Shown piece by piece: positions 8,114-16,285 of a stretch of 64,000 bases of DNA (position 1 is the first letter of the stretch; every line of letters starts with the position of its first letter). A model generated the notes under the pieces. It had not been told where the DNA came from and ran no database searches. It saw only the letters and a list, made by a program, of their open reading frames with translations. The position numbers and the translations under genes are program-made. Source of the stretch: CG2-30-58-95 sp964618215 (GTDB lineage: Bacteria > Chloroflexota > Anaerolineae > Anaerolineales > Villigracilaceae); assembly GCA_964618215.1 (NCBI GenBank), contig CAZTZE010000017.1:8645-72644 (forward strand). Direction: 5' to 3'.

Positions 8114-9355
8114 ATGCGTAAACGAATTGTCGTCACCGGGATTGGCTGTATCAGCCCGTTGGCGAATGACTGGCCGGACACCTGGAAAGCCCTCGTCGCC
8201 GGGGTATCCGGTGTCGCACCGATCACAAAGTTCGATGCCAGTTGCTATAAAACCCGTTTTGCGGCTGAAGCGAAGAATTTTGACCCGGTGGCGCTCTTGG
8301 GAGCCAAGGAAGCGCGTCGCATGGATCGCTTTACCCAATTCGCGCTGGCCGCCGGGTTGCAGGCGGTTGAGCATTCCGGTTTGAAAATTGACGAGACCAA
8401 CCGCGACCGGATTGGGGCGGTGATCGGGACGGGCATCGGCGGCGTTTCCACCATGACTGAGCAGTTGACCGTGCTGGCTGAACGCGGCCCGGATCGCGTC
8501 AGCCCGTTCCTGGTGCCGATGATGCTGGCGGATACCGCTCCCGGTATGCTCGCCATCCAGCTTGGCATACGCGGCCCGAATCTTGCCGTCATCACGGCTT
8601 GCGCAACCGGTTCGAACACGATCGGCGAGGCAGCCGAGCTGATCCGCCGCGGTTCAGCCGATGTGGTTCTGGCTGGAGGGGCAGAGGCGGCGGTCGTCCC
8701 GCTGGCATTGGCCGGCCTGGGGGCGATGACCGCTCTCTCGACGCGCAATGACGACCCGCAACGCGCTTCGCGTCCCTTCGACCGCAACCGGGATGGATTC
8801 GTCATCGGCGAAGGCGCCGCGGTGCTGGTCTTGGAGTCGCTCGAATCTGCCCAGGGACGGGGTGCGCAGATCCTGGCCGAAGTCACCGGCTATGGCACGT
8901 CGGACGATGCTTATCACATTTCTGCGCCAGCCGAGAACGGCGCCGGGGCTGCCTTGTGCATGAAATTGGCGTTGGAGAATGCCAGTCTTCGCCCGCAGGA
9001 TATTGATTACATCAACGCGCATGGCACTTCTACTTTTCTCAATGATAAATCGGAAACCGCGGCGATAAAAACCACCTTCGGCGCGCAGGCTTACAAAATT
9101 CCAGTTTCCTCCACCAAGTCAATGACCGGGCATCTGCTCGGGGCGTCTGGCGCGTTGGAGGCGGCGGTCTGCGTGCAGGTTATCCAGGAAGGTCTCATGC
9201 CGCCGACCATCAATTACGAGACGCCCGATCCAGAATGCGATTTGGATTATGTACCCAACCAGGCGCGCCAGAAGGCCGTTCGGCATGTCATGTCCAACTC
9301 GTTTGGCTTCGGTGGCCATAACGCCACGCTCATTTTGAGCCGATTCGAGATTTAA
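8114..9355 (+). CDS. fabF: Beta-ketoacyl-ACP synthase II (FabF)
   Basis: Elongates acyl-ACP with malonyl-ACP in fatty acid synthesis. The catalytic triad is complete: Cys163 in TACATGS, His303 in NAHGTST and His340 in MTGHLLG. The length of 413 is standard for KAS II. The C-terminal NSFGFGGHNA loop is also present. An aaggagag site precedes the ATG. fabH follows after five bases, so the two condensing enzymes are one unit, while plsX lies far away at 24.3 kb. No acpP or fabD is nearby. Confidence 0.95.
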   Translation: MRKRIVVTGIGCISPLANDWPDTWKALVAGVSGVAPITKFDASCYKTRFAAEAKNFDPVALLGAKEARRMDRFTQFALAAGLQAVEHSGLKIDETNRDRIGAVIGTGIGGVSTMTEQLTVLAERGPDRVSPFLVPMMLADTAPGMLAIQLGIRGPNLAVITACATGSNTIGEAAELIRRGSADVVLAGGAEAAVVPLALAGLGAMTALSTRNDDPQRASRPFDRNRDGFVIGEGAAVLVLESLESAQGRGAQILAEVTGYGTSDDAYHISAPAENGAGAALCMKLALENASLRPQDIDYINAHGTSTFLNDKSETAAIKTTFGAQAYKIPVSSTKSMTGHLLGASGALEAAVCVQVIQEGLMPPTINYETPDPECDLDYVPNQARQKAVRHVMSNSFGFGGHNATLILSRFEI

Positions 9356-9360
9356 ACACA

Positions 9361-10467
9361 ATGCCTTACGCACATATCACGGGCTGGGGGATGGCAGTCC
9401 CTAACCGTATCTTGACCAATGCTGAATTGGAAAGCATGGTCGCAACCAATGACGAATGGATTGTCGCGCGCACTGGTATTCGTGAACGGCGCATCGTCCG
9501 CGTTGGTGAAACGTCCTCCACGCTGGCTGTCGAGGCAGCCTGGAAGGCGCTTGGCTGCGCAAATCTCAAGCCCAGCGAGCTGGATCTGATCATCTGCTCC
9601 ACCTCAACGCCCGAACATATCTTCCCAGCCACGGCTTGCCTGGTGCAGGACAAACTCGGCGCGAACAAGGCCGGCGCGTTCGACTTGTTGGCTGCCTGCA
9701 CCGGCTTCATCTATGCCCTGAATATGGCCGCACAGGCCATTCGCAGCGGCTCGATTAAATCTGCACTGGTGATCGGTACCGAAACGCTTTCGAGATTCGT
9801 TGACTGGCAAGACCGCAATACGTGCATCTTATTCGGTGATGGCGCTGGCGCGTTTGTCCTGCAGGCCAGTCAGGAATCTGGCGGCATACTTGCATCGGTG
9901 TTACATTCGGATGGTTCTGGGGGGGATTTACTCTCGCTGCCGGCCGGTGGCAGTAAACACCCGGCCAGCGAGGCGACCATTCGCAGCGGGATGCACTTCA
10001 TCCACATGGACGGGCGCGAAGTATTCCGTTTCGCGACCCGTGTGATGGCGCAGGCGACGCGTGAAGTGATCGGCGCGGCCGGCTTGCAGATCCAGGATAT
10101 CCGCTGGATCATCCCTCACCAGGCCAACCTGCGCATTATCGAAGCCGCGGCGCGCGGCCTCAAAATGCCGCTCGAGAAATTCATCATCAACATCGAAAGA
10201 TACGGAAACACCTCCACAGCTTCCATCCCAATCGCCATTTGCGAGGCGGTTGCAGATGGCAGATTGAAGGCCGGCGATAAAATCGTCCTGACCGGCTTTG
10301 GCGCCGGTCTGACCTGGGGCGCTTTGGCCGCCCAGTGGAGCGGACCGTTGCCGGTTGCACGCAAACTGCGCCCCGCGTTCTATCGAGTATTGGCGCGTCT
10401 CCGCTCATTCATGCGCCGACTGAGGTTGCGCCTCGAGGGTTGGATCTGGGGACGGGATAAAGTATAA
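9361..10467 (+). CDS. fabH: Beta-ketoacyl-ACP synthase III (FabH) with basic C-terminal tail
   Basis: Starts fatty acid synthesis by condensing acyl-CoA with malonyl-ACP. Cys113 (AACTGF), His253 (IPHQAN) and Asn283 (GNTSTAS) form the complete catalytic triad. At 368 residues it is about 40 longer than usual. The extra C-terminal piece after WSGPLP is rich in Arg and Lys (RSFMRRLRLRLEG) and looks like an amphipathic basic helix that could touch membrane or ACP; that is inference. It lies directly behind fabF. Confidence 0.93.
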   Translation: MPYAHITGWGMAVPNRILTNAELESMVATNDEWIVARTGIRERRIVRVGETSSTLAVEAAWKALGCANLKPSELDLIICSTSTPEHIFPATACLVQDKLGANKAGAFDLLAACTGFIYALNMAAQAIRSGSIKSALVIGTETLSRFVDWQDRNTCILFGDGAGAFVLQASQESGGILASVLHSDGSGGDLLSLPAGGSKHPASEATIRSGMHFIHMDGREVFRFATRVMAQATREVIGAAGLQIQDIRWIIPHQANLRIIEAAARGLKMPLEKFIINIERYGNTSTASIPIAICEAVADGRLKAGDKIVLTGFGAGLTWGALAAQWSGPLPVARKLRPAFYRVLARLRSFMRRLRLRLEGWIWGRDKV

Positions 10468-10541
10468 GCCTATACGAGACAAGGATAGGCAATCGAGCGT
10501 GAGTGTGGTAGGATATGGAAAACATACATAAGGAGTGAAAT

Positions 10542-10724
10542 ATGCGGCTTCCAGGTGGTTGGGAATTACTGATAGTCTTGCTGATAGTCCTGCTTCTTTT
10601 CGGGCCTGGGAGGATCGGTAAAGTTGCCGGTGAACTCGCTAAAGGCATTAAAGCCTTCCGGGATGGAATTGGCGGTAAGAAAGAGGAAGATCAAGCCGAA
10701 GAAAAAGAGCCGCCAAAGGCCTAA
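10542..10724 (+). CDS. tatA: Sec-independent translocase subunit TatA/E
   Basis: Pore-forming subunit of the twin-arginine protein export system. In 60 residues it has the full TatA plan: a short N-terminal transmembrane helix (ELLIVLLIVLLLF), the Phe-Gly hinge (FGPGRIG), an amphipathic helix (KVAGELAKGIKAFRDGI) and an acidic, lysine-rich tail. An aaggagtg site precedes the ATG. No tatB or tatC is next to it. It stands alone between fabH and a TSUP permease. Confidence 0.93.
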   Translation: MRLPGGWELLIVLLIVLLLFGPGRIGKVAGELAKGIKAFRDGIGGKKEEDQAEEKEPPKA

Positions 10725-10739
10725 TCGGCAGAAAGAAGA

Positions 10740-10887
10740 GAAGTAGCCGCGACAGTCGGCATCTTTAGATCGAGGCTCTCTACCGGCTGGCAGAGGGCTT
10801 CACTTTATAGGAATCAACCCTACCGAGTAGGCGTTGCCCTCCCGGAAGGACACCGGGACGGTGTGAGTTTATCGAAGGGTGCTGCGC
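10740..10887 (+). promoter_or_regulatory. Possible structured leader ahead of the TSUP permease
   Basis: The gap can form several hairpins: cctac-cga-gtagg near 10820, cccgg-aaggaca-ccggg near 10843, and an outer accct/agggt pair closing near the start codon. The outer arm would sequester the translation start region. I cannot match it to a known riboswitch. It could be a chance set of hairpins. Confidence 0.2.
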
Positions 10888-11631
10888 ATGCCCCCACTTC
10901 CCTTGCTCATCCTCGTTCCCATCATCGCTTTCCTGTACTCCAGCGTCGGTTTTGGCGGCGCATCCGGTTACCTGGCGGTGATGGGACTGTTCCAGCTCTC
11001 CACCAGCCTGATGGCTTCGACTGCGCTGACGTTGAATGTGGTCGTGGCGGGTATCTCGTTCACCTCCTACGCCCGCGCCGGGCATCTCGAAAAACGTCTG
11101 CTCCTGCCGTTCCTGGCGACATCCATCCCGGCTGCCTTTCTGGGCGGTTATTTCAAAATCAACGCTACGCTCTATTTTCTCATTCTTTACGGTGTCCTGA
11201 CATACATTATGGTCAGGATGTTATTTTTTCCCAGCCAAGGCGACGAATCTGCTTCCTTGCGTTCTGTGCCGCTGCCGCTGGCGCTCCTGAGCGGCGCGGC
11301 GATTGGTCTGCTCTCTGGCATGGTGGGCATTGGCGGTGGAGTTTTTCTCTCACCGCTCATCATTCTCTTGCACTGGGGCACCACCAAACAAGCCTCAGCC
11401 GCGGCTGCGGCGTTTATTGTCCTCAACTCTGTCAGCGGTCTGCTTGGACGCCTGAGCGGTGGGAATTTTGAATTTGGAACTTTGGGTTTGGTACTCCTAC
11501 CGTTGGGCATCCTCGGCGCATGGCTGGGCAGTTGGCTGGGGGCGCGGCGCTTTTCCGGCAACCTGCTTCAGCGGTTGCTTGGCCTCGTCCTGCTCATCGC
11601 GGTCGGTAAATACTGGCTGACCTGGCTTTAG
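10888..11631 (+). CDS. TSUP (TauE/SafE) family permease
   Basis: Integral membrane exporter family often linked to sulfite, sulfoacetate or other anions. The 247-residue protein has two repeats of about four membrane segments, each opening with the glycine-rich family motif: SSVGFGGASGY near the N terminus and GMVGIGGGVFLSPL near residue 150. The ATG at 10888 is chosen over the GTG at 10879. The substrate cannot be read, but the sulfur-related genes at 17.8-20.5 kb make a sulfur anion plausible. Confidence 0.87.
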   Translation: MPPLPLLILVPIIAFLYSSVGFGGASGYLAVMGLFQLSTSLMASTALTLNVVVAGISFTSYARAGHLEKRLLLPFLATSIPAAFLGGYFKINATLYFLILYGVLTYIMVRMLFFPSQGDESASLRSVPLPLALLSGAAIGLLSGMVGIGGGVFLSPLIILLHWGTTKQASAAAAAFIVLNSVSGLLGRLSGGNFEFGTLGLVLLPLGILGAWLGSWLGARRFSGNLLQRLLGLVLLIAVGKYWLTWL

Positions 11632-11719
11632 AAGTTTAGAAGATTAGAGTAACACCTGGGCGGCGATTTGTGCTAAAATATTCTCACCATATTCTTTTTC
11701 ACTTACCTGGAGGATAAAA

Positions 11720-11932
11720 ATGGACACTGAAAAGAAACTCAAGTTGATGCGCTTCTGGCTGTTTGGAACCTTCGTGATCGTCTTCTCAGCCATGACGGCC
11801 TTCCTGTTTATTCTAGCAGCAGGCAATATTAAGCTGGCGATACAAGCCGGTTGGTCAATCAATTTCCTGACTGCTGTCTTGTGCGTGGCGGCCTACTACT
11901 TTTACAAGTGGTATCTTGGCCGGAAAAAGTAG
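11720..11932 (+). CDS. Small two-helix membrane protein, 70 aa
   Basis: Unrecognised. Two hydrophobic stretches (about residues 11-33 and 39-60) are separated by a short polar turn, with a lysine-rich start (MDTEKKLKLM) and a basic end (KWYLGRKK), so both ends are probably cytoplasmic. An ideal site (ctggaggataaaa) precedes the ATG, a taaaat element lies about 45 bases upstream, and a terminator follows. This suggests a single-gene transcript. Confidence 0.75.
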   Translation: MDTEKKLKLMRFWLFGTFVIVFSAMTAFLFILAAGNIKLAIQAGWSINFLTAVLCVAAYYFYKWYLGRKK

Positions 11933-11948
11933 CCAGACAGTTCAAAAC

Positions 11949-11985
11949 AAGAAACCGGTGGAAACATTCCCAACGGTTTCTTTTA
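11949..11985 (+). terminator. Rho-independent terminator
   Basis: The stem aagaaaccg/cggtttctt is followed by tttt. It lies 17 bases behind the small membrane protein gene and fits as its terminator. Confidence 0.75.
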
Positions 11986-11999
11986 TTGTGGCTTGAGTC

Positions 12000-12103
12000 C
12001 ACTGAAAAAAGGCATTTACCACCAAGTCACTAAGGCACGAAGTTTCATTATCAATTATCTTTGTGCCTTCGTGCCTTGGTGGTAAAAAGGTGTTTTTTCA
12101 GTG
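12000..12103. repeat. Imperfect 104-bp palindrome
   Basis: The outer arms cactgaaaaaa and ttttttcagtg, the middle arms taccaccaag and cttggtggta, and the inner arms aaggcacgaag and cttcgtgcctt are all complementary. The whole element is MITE-like in form. The central arms resemble the accaccaag/aaggcacg palindromes scattered in many environmental genomes. The 120 bases after it, up to the acyl-CoA dehydrogenase stop, show nothing further. Confidence 0.75.
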
Positions 12104-12220
12104 CAGCCAGGCTTAGTAAATTAAAGATTCTCCGTCGAGGTGCTTCACGAGGAGCCTGCTTTTCTGGGAATCTGTGATTGGTTGAGGCTTATGGCGGTGG
12201 GACCTTACGTGGTCGGGGAG

Positions 12221-13372
12221 TTATTCTTGGGCCAAGACATGCCTCGCGATCACCAGCCGCTGGATTTCACTCGTCCCTTCGCCGATGGTCATCAGGCGTG
12301 CGTCGCGGTAGAGGCGTTCAACCTCATACTCGCGACTGTAGCCGTAACCGCCATGGATCTGGATGGCGTTCCGGCAGACATGTTCAGCCATCTCTGTGGC
12401 GAACAGCTTGGCCATGGCGGCCTGCTTGCCGAAGGGACGCCCCTCCTGTTTCAGCCACGCGGCGTGGTAGAGCATCCAGCGGGCAGCCTCGATCTGGGTG
12501 GCCATGTCGGCTAGCATCCATTGGATGGCCTGTTGTTCAGCGATGGGTTTGCCGAAGGCTTGACGTTCCCGCGCATAATCCCGCGCCAGCTCGAAGGCCG
12601 CCTGCGCCAGCCCGATTGACAATGCGCCGATGCTGATGCGACCACCGTCCAGCGTGGCGAATGTCTGGCGCAGGCCGTGACCCTCCTCGCCAAGCAGGTT
12701 GTTCAGCGGCGCCCGGACGTTTTCGTAGGTCAGGGCATTTGTCTGTGAACCGTTCAAGCCCATTTTCTTTTCCGGCGGGTGGATGGTCAGGCCGGGCGTA
12801 TCCGCAGGAACTATGATCATGCTCAGAGAATGGGAACCTCCGCGCGGGTTTGTGCGGACAAGGGTGATGATGTAATCCGCAATGCTGGCGTTGGTAATCC
12901 ACGCTTTCGACCCGTTGATGACCCACTCGTTCCCCGCTTTTTCAGCCTTTGTGCGCACGCCGCCCTGCAAATCGGACCCCGCGCCGGGTTCCGTTAAAGC
13001 CAGTGCAGCCAACCGGTTTTTACCGCTGGTGACGCCCGGCAGGAATTTCTTTTTCTGTTCCTGCGTGCCGAACCTGGCGATTGGCGCGCATCCCAACCCG
13101 TTGTGAGCCGCAATGGCGAGCGCGGTCGAACCGCATCCCCAGCCAAGTTCCTGGATGGCGATTGCCATACTGATTGCGTCTACGCCCGATCCGCCATAAT
13201 CTTCCGGGACGGTCATGCCGAGCAAGCCAAGCGGCCCCATCTTGCGCACGGCAGGCCAGTTGAACTCGCTCGTCGCATCCACTTCGCGGGCTTTGGGGCG
13301 CACCTCCGCGGCGACGAAATCGTGAACCGCTTTTTGCCACATGCGCTGTTCTTCGCTTAGATTGAAATCCAT
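12221..13372 (-). CDS. Acyl-CoA dehydrogenase
   Basis: FAD enzyme that desaturates acyl-CoA at the alpha-beta bond, passing electrons to ETF. The 383-residue length is that of short/medium-chain acyl-CoA dehydrogenases. It has the family signatures ALTEPGAGSD (about 128-137), RERQAFGKPI (about 267) and QIHGGYGYSREY (about 343), and the catalytic base lies in IGEGTSEIQR near the end. The start ATG at 13372 follows a tgatggaggcagcg stretch. No ETF or thiolase lies nearby, so the pathway (fatty acid, amino acid or acyl-CoA-linked) is open. Confidence 0.93.
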   Translation of the reverse strand: MDFNLSEEQRMWQKAVHDFVAAEVRPKAREVDATSEFNWPAVRKMGPLGLLGMTVPEDYGGSGVDAISMAIAIQELGWGCGSTALAIAAHNGLGCAPIARFGTQEQKKKFLPGVTSGKNRLAALALTEPGAGSDLQGGVRTKAEKAGNEWVINGSKAWITNASIADYIITLVRTNPRGGSHSLSMIIVPADTPGLTIHPPEKKMGLNGSQTNALTYENVRAPLNNLLGEEGHGLRQTFATLDGGRISIGALSIGLAQAAFELARDYARERQAFGKPIAEQQAIQWMLADMATQIEAARWMLYHAAWLKQEGRPFGKQAAMAKLFATEMAEHVCRNAIQIHGGYGYSREYEVERLYRDARLMTIGEGTSEIQRLVIARHVLAQE

Positions 13373-13517
13373 ACCGCGCTGCCTCCATCATTGTATGTAT
13401 TATAGTATTACTCTTGAGAAACTATCACAATCGCGAAGATTTTGTAGTGCTATATTCATATCGCCATTTGGTTGCGGAATGAATTCCGCGTTACGTTTTA
13501 TTCGTTTCAACATTCCA

Positions 13518-13548
13518 ACTTTCGACTTTCGACCTTCGACTTTCGACT
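13518..13548. repeat. Short tandem repeat (actttcgac units)
   Basis: Three to four units of an actttcgac-like 8-9-mer lie in the 198-base gap before the YedF-like gene. The unit resembles the cgtcgaacgtcgaacg tract inside the hydroxylase gene near 47.04 kb. The rest of the gap shows no gene. Confidence 0.6.
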
Positions 13549-13570
13549 ACAGCAGGATGGTTCCCTGCCC

Positions 13571-13930
13571 CTAAAGCGTGATGACTTTTTCCGCCTTTAA
13601 CTGCGCCTCCAGAATATCGCCCATGCCACCGATTATGCCAGCTTTGACTTTATCCTGCAAATTGAAATAATTCAGGCAGGTAGAGCAGACGATCAAGCGC
13701 ACACCTTTCGTTTCCAAAGCGTGTAACTGTTCCAACACTGGTGAGCCTTCCACGACCAGTTTCACGCCCTCAGTAAAGAAGCAGATGGCATTGGGCAGTG
13801 TGGTATGTTGATTGAGCAGCTCGAGGTATTTACCGATCAAGGTGAGCTGCAATTCCGGGTTGGCCTTGCCCATGCCGTTGTCCGGGATCAGGATGACCAA
13901 ATTCGTTGTCACGGTACCGGATGTGTTCAT
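13571..13930 (-). CDS. YedF/DsrE-type sulfurtransferase-like protein
   Basis: Small cytoplasmic protein of 119 residues in the DsrE-like fold. It opens with NLVILIPDNGMGKANPELQ and carries ICFFTEGVKL, then the C-terminal block CSTCLNYFNLQDKVKAGIIG, which matches the C-terminal part of selenium-metabolism protein YedF. The two cysteines there are the likely sulfur or selenium carrier site. The start at MNTSG is chosen because aggataaacag lies just ahead of it. The SirA/TusA half found in full YedF proteins is absent. It lies 4 bases behind the DUF2007-like gene. Confidence 0.8.
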   Translation of the reverse strand: MNTSGTVTTNLVILIPDNGMGKANPELQLTLIGKYLELLNQHTTLPNAICFFTEGVKLVVEGSPVLEQLHALETKGVRLIVCSTCLNYFNLQDKVKAGIIGGMGDILEAQLKAEKVITL

Positions 13931-13934
13931 CTGT

Positions 13935-14204
13935 TTATCCTTTGTTCGTTTTTTCTTGATCCAGATATTCCTCTGACCCATCCCTGAATACTTTCAGCCA
14001 TTCGCGCGCCTCGGCGGCTTTATCTTTTGGCACGAAAATCTGAACACGCCCCAGCCCGTCAATGGCGACGGGGTAGGCGTGTCTTCCCACCGATTCCTGG
14101 AAGAGTTGCACTGGAATACCCTCGGCCTCCAGCAGGCTTTGGATGGCGTCTGCCTCCAGGCTACCACTAGCTTCATCCAGTAATTCCCAGGTTAATTCAT
14201 CCAT
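13935..14204 (-). CDS. DUF2007-like small protein
   Basis: An 89-residue soluble protein. It has the pattern of the putative signal-transducing DUF2007 family: an N-terminal SLEADAIQSLLEAEGIPVQL (residue change, then helix), a middle strand GRVQIFVPKDKAAEAREWL, and a polar tail. These proteins have an ACT- or ferredoxin-like fold and unknown role. It follows the YwiC-like gene by one base and precedes the YedF-like gene by four, so the three form an operon. Confidence 0.75.
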   Translation of the reverse strand: MDELTWELLDEASGSLEADAIQSLLEAEGIPVQLFQESVGRHAYPVAIDGLGRVQIFVPKDKAAEAREWLKVFRDGSEEYLDQEKTNKG

Positions 14205-14205
14205 T

Positions 14206-15027
14206 TCAGATTCTCCAGGTGATAATGAACAAAAGAGTGAACAGGGCGCTGATGATCAATTGGCGCATGCCGATCTTGGTCGGCTTAAAACCGATGGCAG
14301 GATGAGTCGCCCCCCAGAGTGTCTCGGCCCACTGCAGCAGATAGGGGAGGGCGAGAAAGCGTGGCAGGAGGGCGAAAAAAGAGAGCATTGCGACGCTGGT
14401 CAGATTGAACGAGGTGTAGAGCAGGGCGCGCCGAGCCATTTTCCATTGTTCGCCACGCGGCGGGACTTCATCCTGATCGCGTTGCTTGAGCCGAAGATAC
14501 GCATGAACGATGGATGCCGCGGATTGCAACCAGACGAGCAGCCATAACGTCCAGCCTATCGGGTCGTATGCATCTTTCCCGGTCCAGAAAGCGGCCGGCG
14601 CGGCCAGGGCGAGAACGCCGCTGGCGACGACCTCCACGCCCGCTTGCCGGCGTTCAGCGCGCTTGGTCACAAGGTATAGGTGCCAGCCAAAGACAATCAC
14701 CCCCGGTATGGTCAGGTAGAGAACGTACGCGAATCCATCTGCGATCAGTCCACCCAGCGCGGCCAGGATGACCAGTCCATACAGGAGTATCCAGAAGCGC
14801 GCTGCCGGCATGTCGGTTTTTGCGCGGCGACCTGCATACGCCTTGATCGCCAGCGTGACGGGTTGGCGGATCAGAAAAGCAGCCAGCATCCCGATGACGA
14901 GATAAACTGACGCCCGTGTGAATCTTTCGCCGGCGAATAAACCAATGAGAAGCGGGCTGAGCATCAATACCCAGGCCCCGTGGTCTTGCGGGAGTGCGAC
15001 GTGGCGGCGGAATAAGGCGCGAAACAT
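14206..15027 (-). CDS. YwiC-like integral membrane protein
   Basis: Polytopic membrane protein of 273 residues with about eight hydrophobic segments. It opens with LFRRHVALPQDHGAWVLMLSP, where PxDHGAWV is the hallmark of YwiC-like proteins. The position of the motif resembles the substrate loop of UbiA-type prenyltransferases, but a catalytic role is not shown. The start at 15027 puts the motif near the N terminus; an upstream extension of about 80 codons has no membrane or family character. YwiC in Bacillus is linked to anaerobic nitrate metabolism by location only. Confidence 0.82.
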   Translation of the reverse strand: MFRALFRRHVALPQDHGAWVLMLSPLLIGLFAGERFTRASVYLVIGMLAAFLIRQPVTLAIKAYAGRRAKTDMPAARFWILLYGLVILAALGGLIADGFAYVLYLTIPGVIVFGWHLYLVTKRAERRQAGVEVVASGVLALAAPAAFWTGKDAYDPIGWTLWLLVWLQSAASIVHAYLRLKQRDQDEVPPRGEQWKMARRALLYTSFNLTSVAMLSFFALLPRFLALPYLLQWAETLWGATHPAIGFKPTKIGMRQLIISALFTLLFIITWRI

Positions 15028-15102
15028 AATCGGGATTATATCAGGGTAATCTCCAGCGGGGCAGGCAGGATGTGATTCCTTCTGTTGAACGCTTCTCCTA
15101 AC

Positions 15103-15129
15103 CCAAATTCCCCGCACTTGGGAATTTGG
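15103..15129. repeat. Hairpin ccaaattccc/gggaatttgg
   Basis: Ten-base perfect arms with a seven-base loop in the divergent gap between the YwiC-like and methyltransferase genes. The flanking bases (ggaggaggccgggaggggg) resemble the GC-rich repeat tracts at 49.1-49.6 and 55.7-56.3 kb. A tataat box for the rightward gene lies near 15195. Confidence 0.5.
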
Positions 15130-15226
15130 AGGAGGCCGGGAGGGGGCTGCCAGTGCTGCCTGACAACATTTGCATGTAGAATGTGATTCGTGCCATATAA
15201 TAGGCATAATCGGAAATAAAGTAACA

Positions 15227-16285
15227 ATGACGGACGAGTCAATATTAAGTTTACTCGAAAGAGCGCTCAACGCCCGCGCATCCCTGTTCGATGCCCGGCA
15301 TCAGAGCGCATTTCGCTTGTTCAATGGCTTCTACGAGGGTCATCCCTCCCTTGTCATTGATCTTTATGCCCGAACGATTATATTGCACAACTATGCTGAT
15401 CCTCCGGCGGATGGCGATTCAAGCATACATACAGCCCAAGGCTTTCTTCAAGATCGCTTTGCGTGGCTGCAGGCCATAATTCTAAAAACGCGTAACGGAT
15501 CCACGCTGCGCGAAAAACAGGGCGTGATCATCCATGGTACGGCTGCCGACAATCGCGTCTGGGAACACGGCGTATGCTATGCTCTTGACTTGCAGATGAA
15601 TCGGGACGCCAGTCTCTATCTGGATACGCGGAATCTGCGCAAATGGGCCATAGAACAACTGAGAGGAAAAACTGTCCTCAATACGTTCGCCTACACCGGC
15701 AGCCTGGGCGTGGCGGCGCAAGCCGGCGGGGCTGCGCGCGTCCTGCATCTCGACCTGAAGCGGACCTTCCTCGATGTTGTTAAAACATCCTATCGACTCA
15801 ATGGCTTTCCCGTGCGCCAGGGAGACTTTCAAGTTGGCGATTTTTGGCCGCAAATTAACCAGCTCAAGCGAGCGGGGGAACGCTTTGATTGTGTTTTTCT
15901 TGATCCTCCCTTCTTTGCCGCCACCTCGAAAGGGACTGTTGATCTGGCGAACAACAGCGCGCGGCTGATTAACAAAGTCCGCCCGCTGATCAACGATGGC
16001 GGGTATTTGATTGCGATCAATAATGCCTTGTTCCTGAGCGGACAGGATTACATAAAGACGCTGGAATCGCTGTGTGCGGACGGATATTTGCAGATTGAAG
16101 GGCTAATTCCCGTCCCGGACGATTTCACCGGCTACGAGCAAACGCGCATCGGGAGTCCGCCGGTTGATCCTGCGCCCTTCAATCATGCCACCAAAATTGC
16201 GGTATTGAGAGTCCGGCGCAAGGTTTATAATAGCGAGAGAATCGGTGAATGCGTTCAGTCACAATCGAAGGAGGTCAAAGCATGA
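15227..16285 (+). CDS. Class I SAM-dependent rRNA methyltransferase-like protein (RlmI/RlmK type)
   Basis: A 352-residue protein resembling the C-terminal methylase half of 23S rRNA methyltransferases RlmI and RlmKL. The SAM site is VLNTFAYTGSLGVAAQAGGA (about 149-168), the acidic residue follows in HLDLK, and the catalytic motif is VFLDPPFF (about 222-229). The N-terminal region around FRLFNGFYEGHPSLVIDLYA resembles the entry to the RlmI PUA/RFD region. The ATG at 15227 is preferred over the one at 15170. The stop overlaps the next start (ATGA). The target nucleotide is not certain. Confidence 0.82.
   Translation: MTDESILSLLERALNARASLFDARHQSAFRLFNGFYEGHPSLVIDLYARTIILHNYADPPADGDSSIHTAQGFLQDRFAWLQAIILKTRNGSTLREKQGVIIHGTAADNRVWEHGVCYALDLQMNRDASLYLDTRNLRKWAIEQLRGKTVLNTFAYTGSLGVAAQAGGAARVLHLDLKRTFLDVVKTSYRLNGFPVRQGDFQVGDFWPQINQLKRAGERFDCVFLDPPFFAATSKGTVDLANNSARLINKVRPLINDGGYLIAINNALFLSGQDYIKTLESLCADGYLQIEGLIPVPDDFTGYEQTRIGSPPVDPAPFNHATKIAVLRVRRKVYNSERIGECVQSQSKEVKA

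Noticed and set aside
15028..15270. N-terminal extension of the YwiC-like gene
   Set aside because: It would cover the divergent promoter region and the hairpin at 15103-15129, and the PxDHGAWV motif would fall far from the N terminus.
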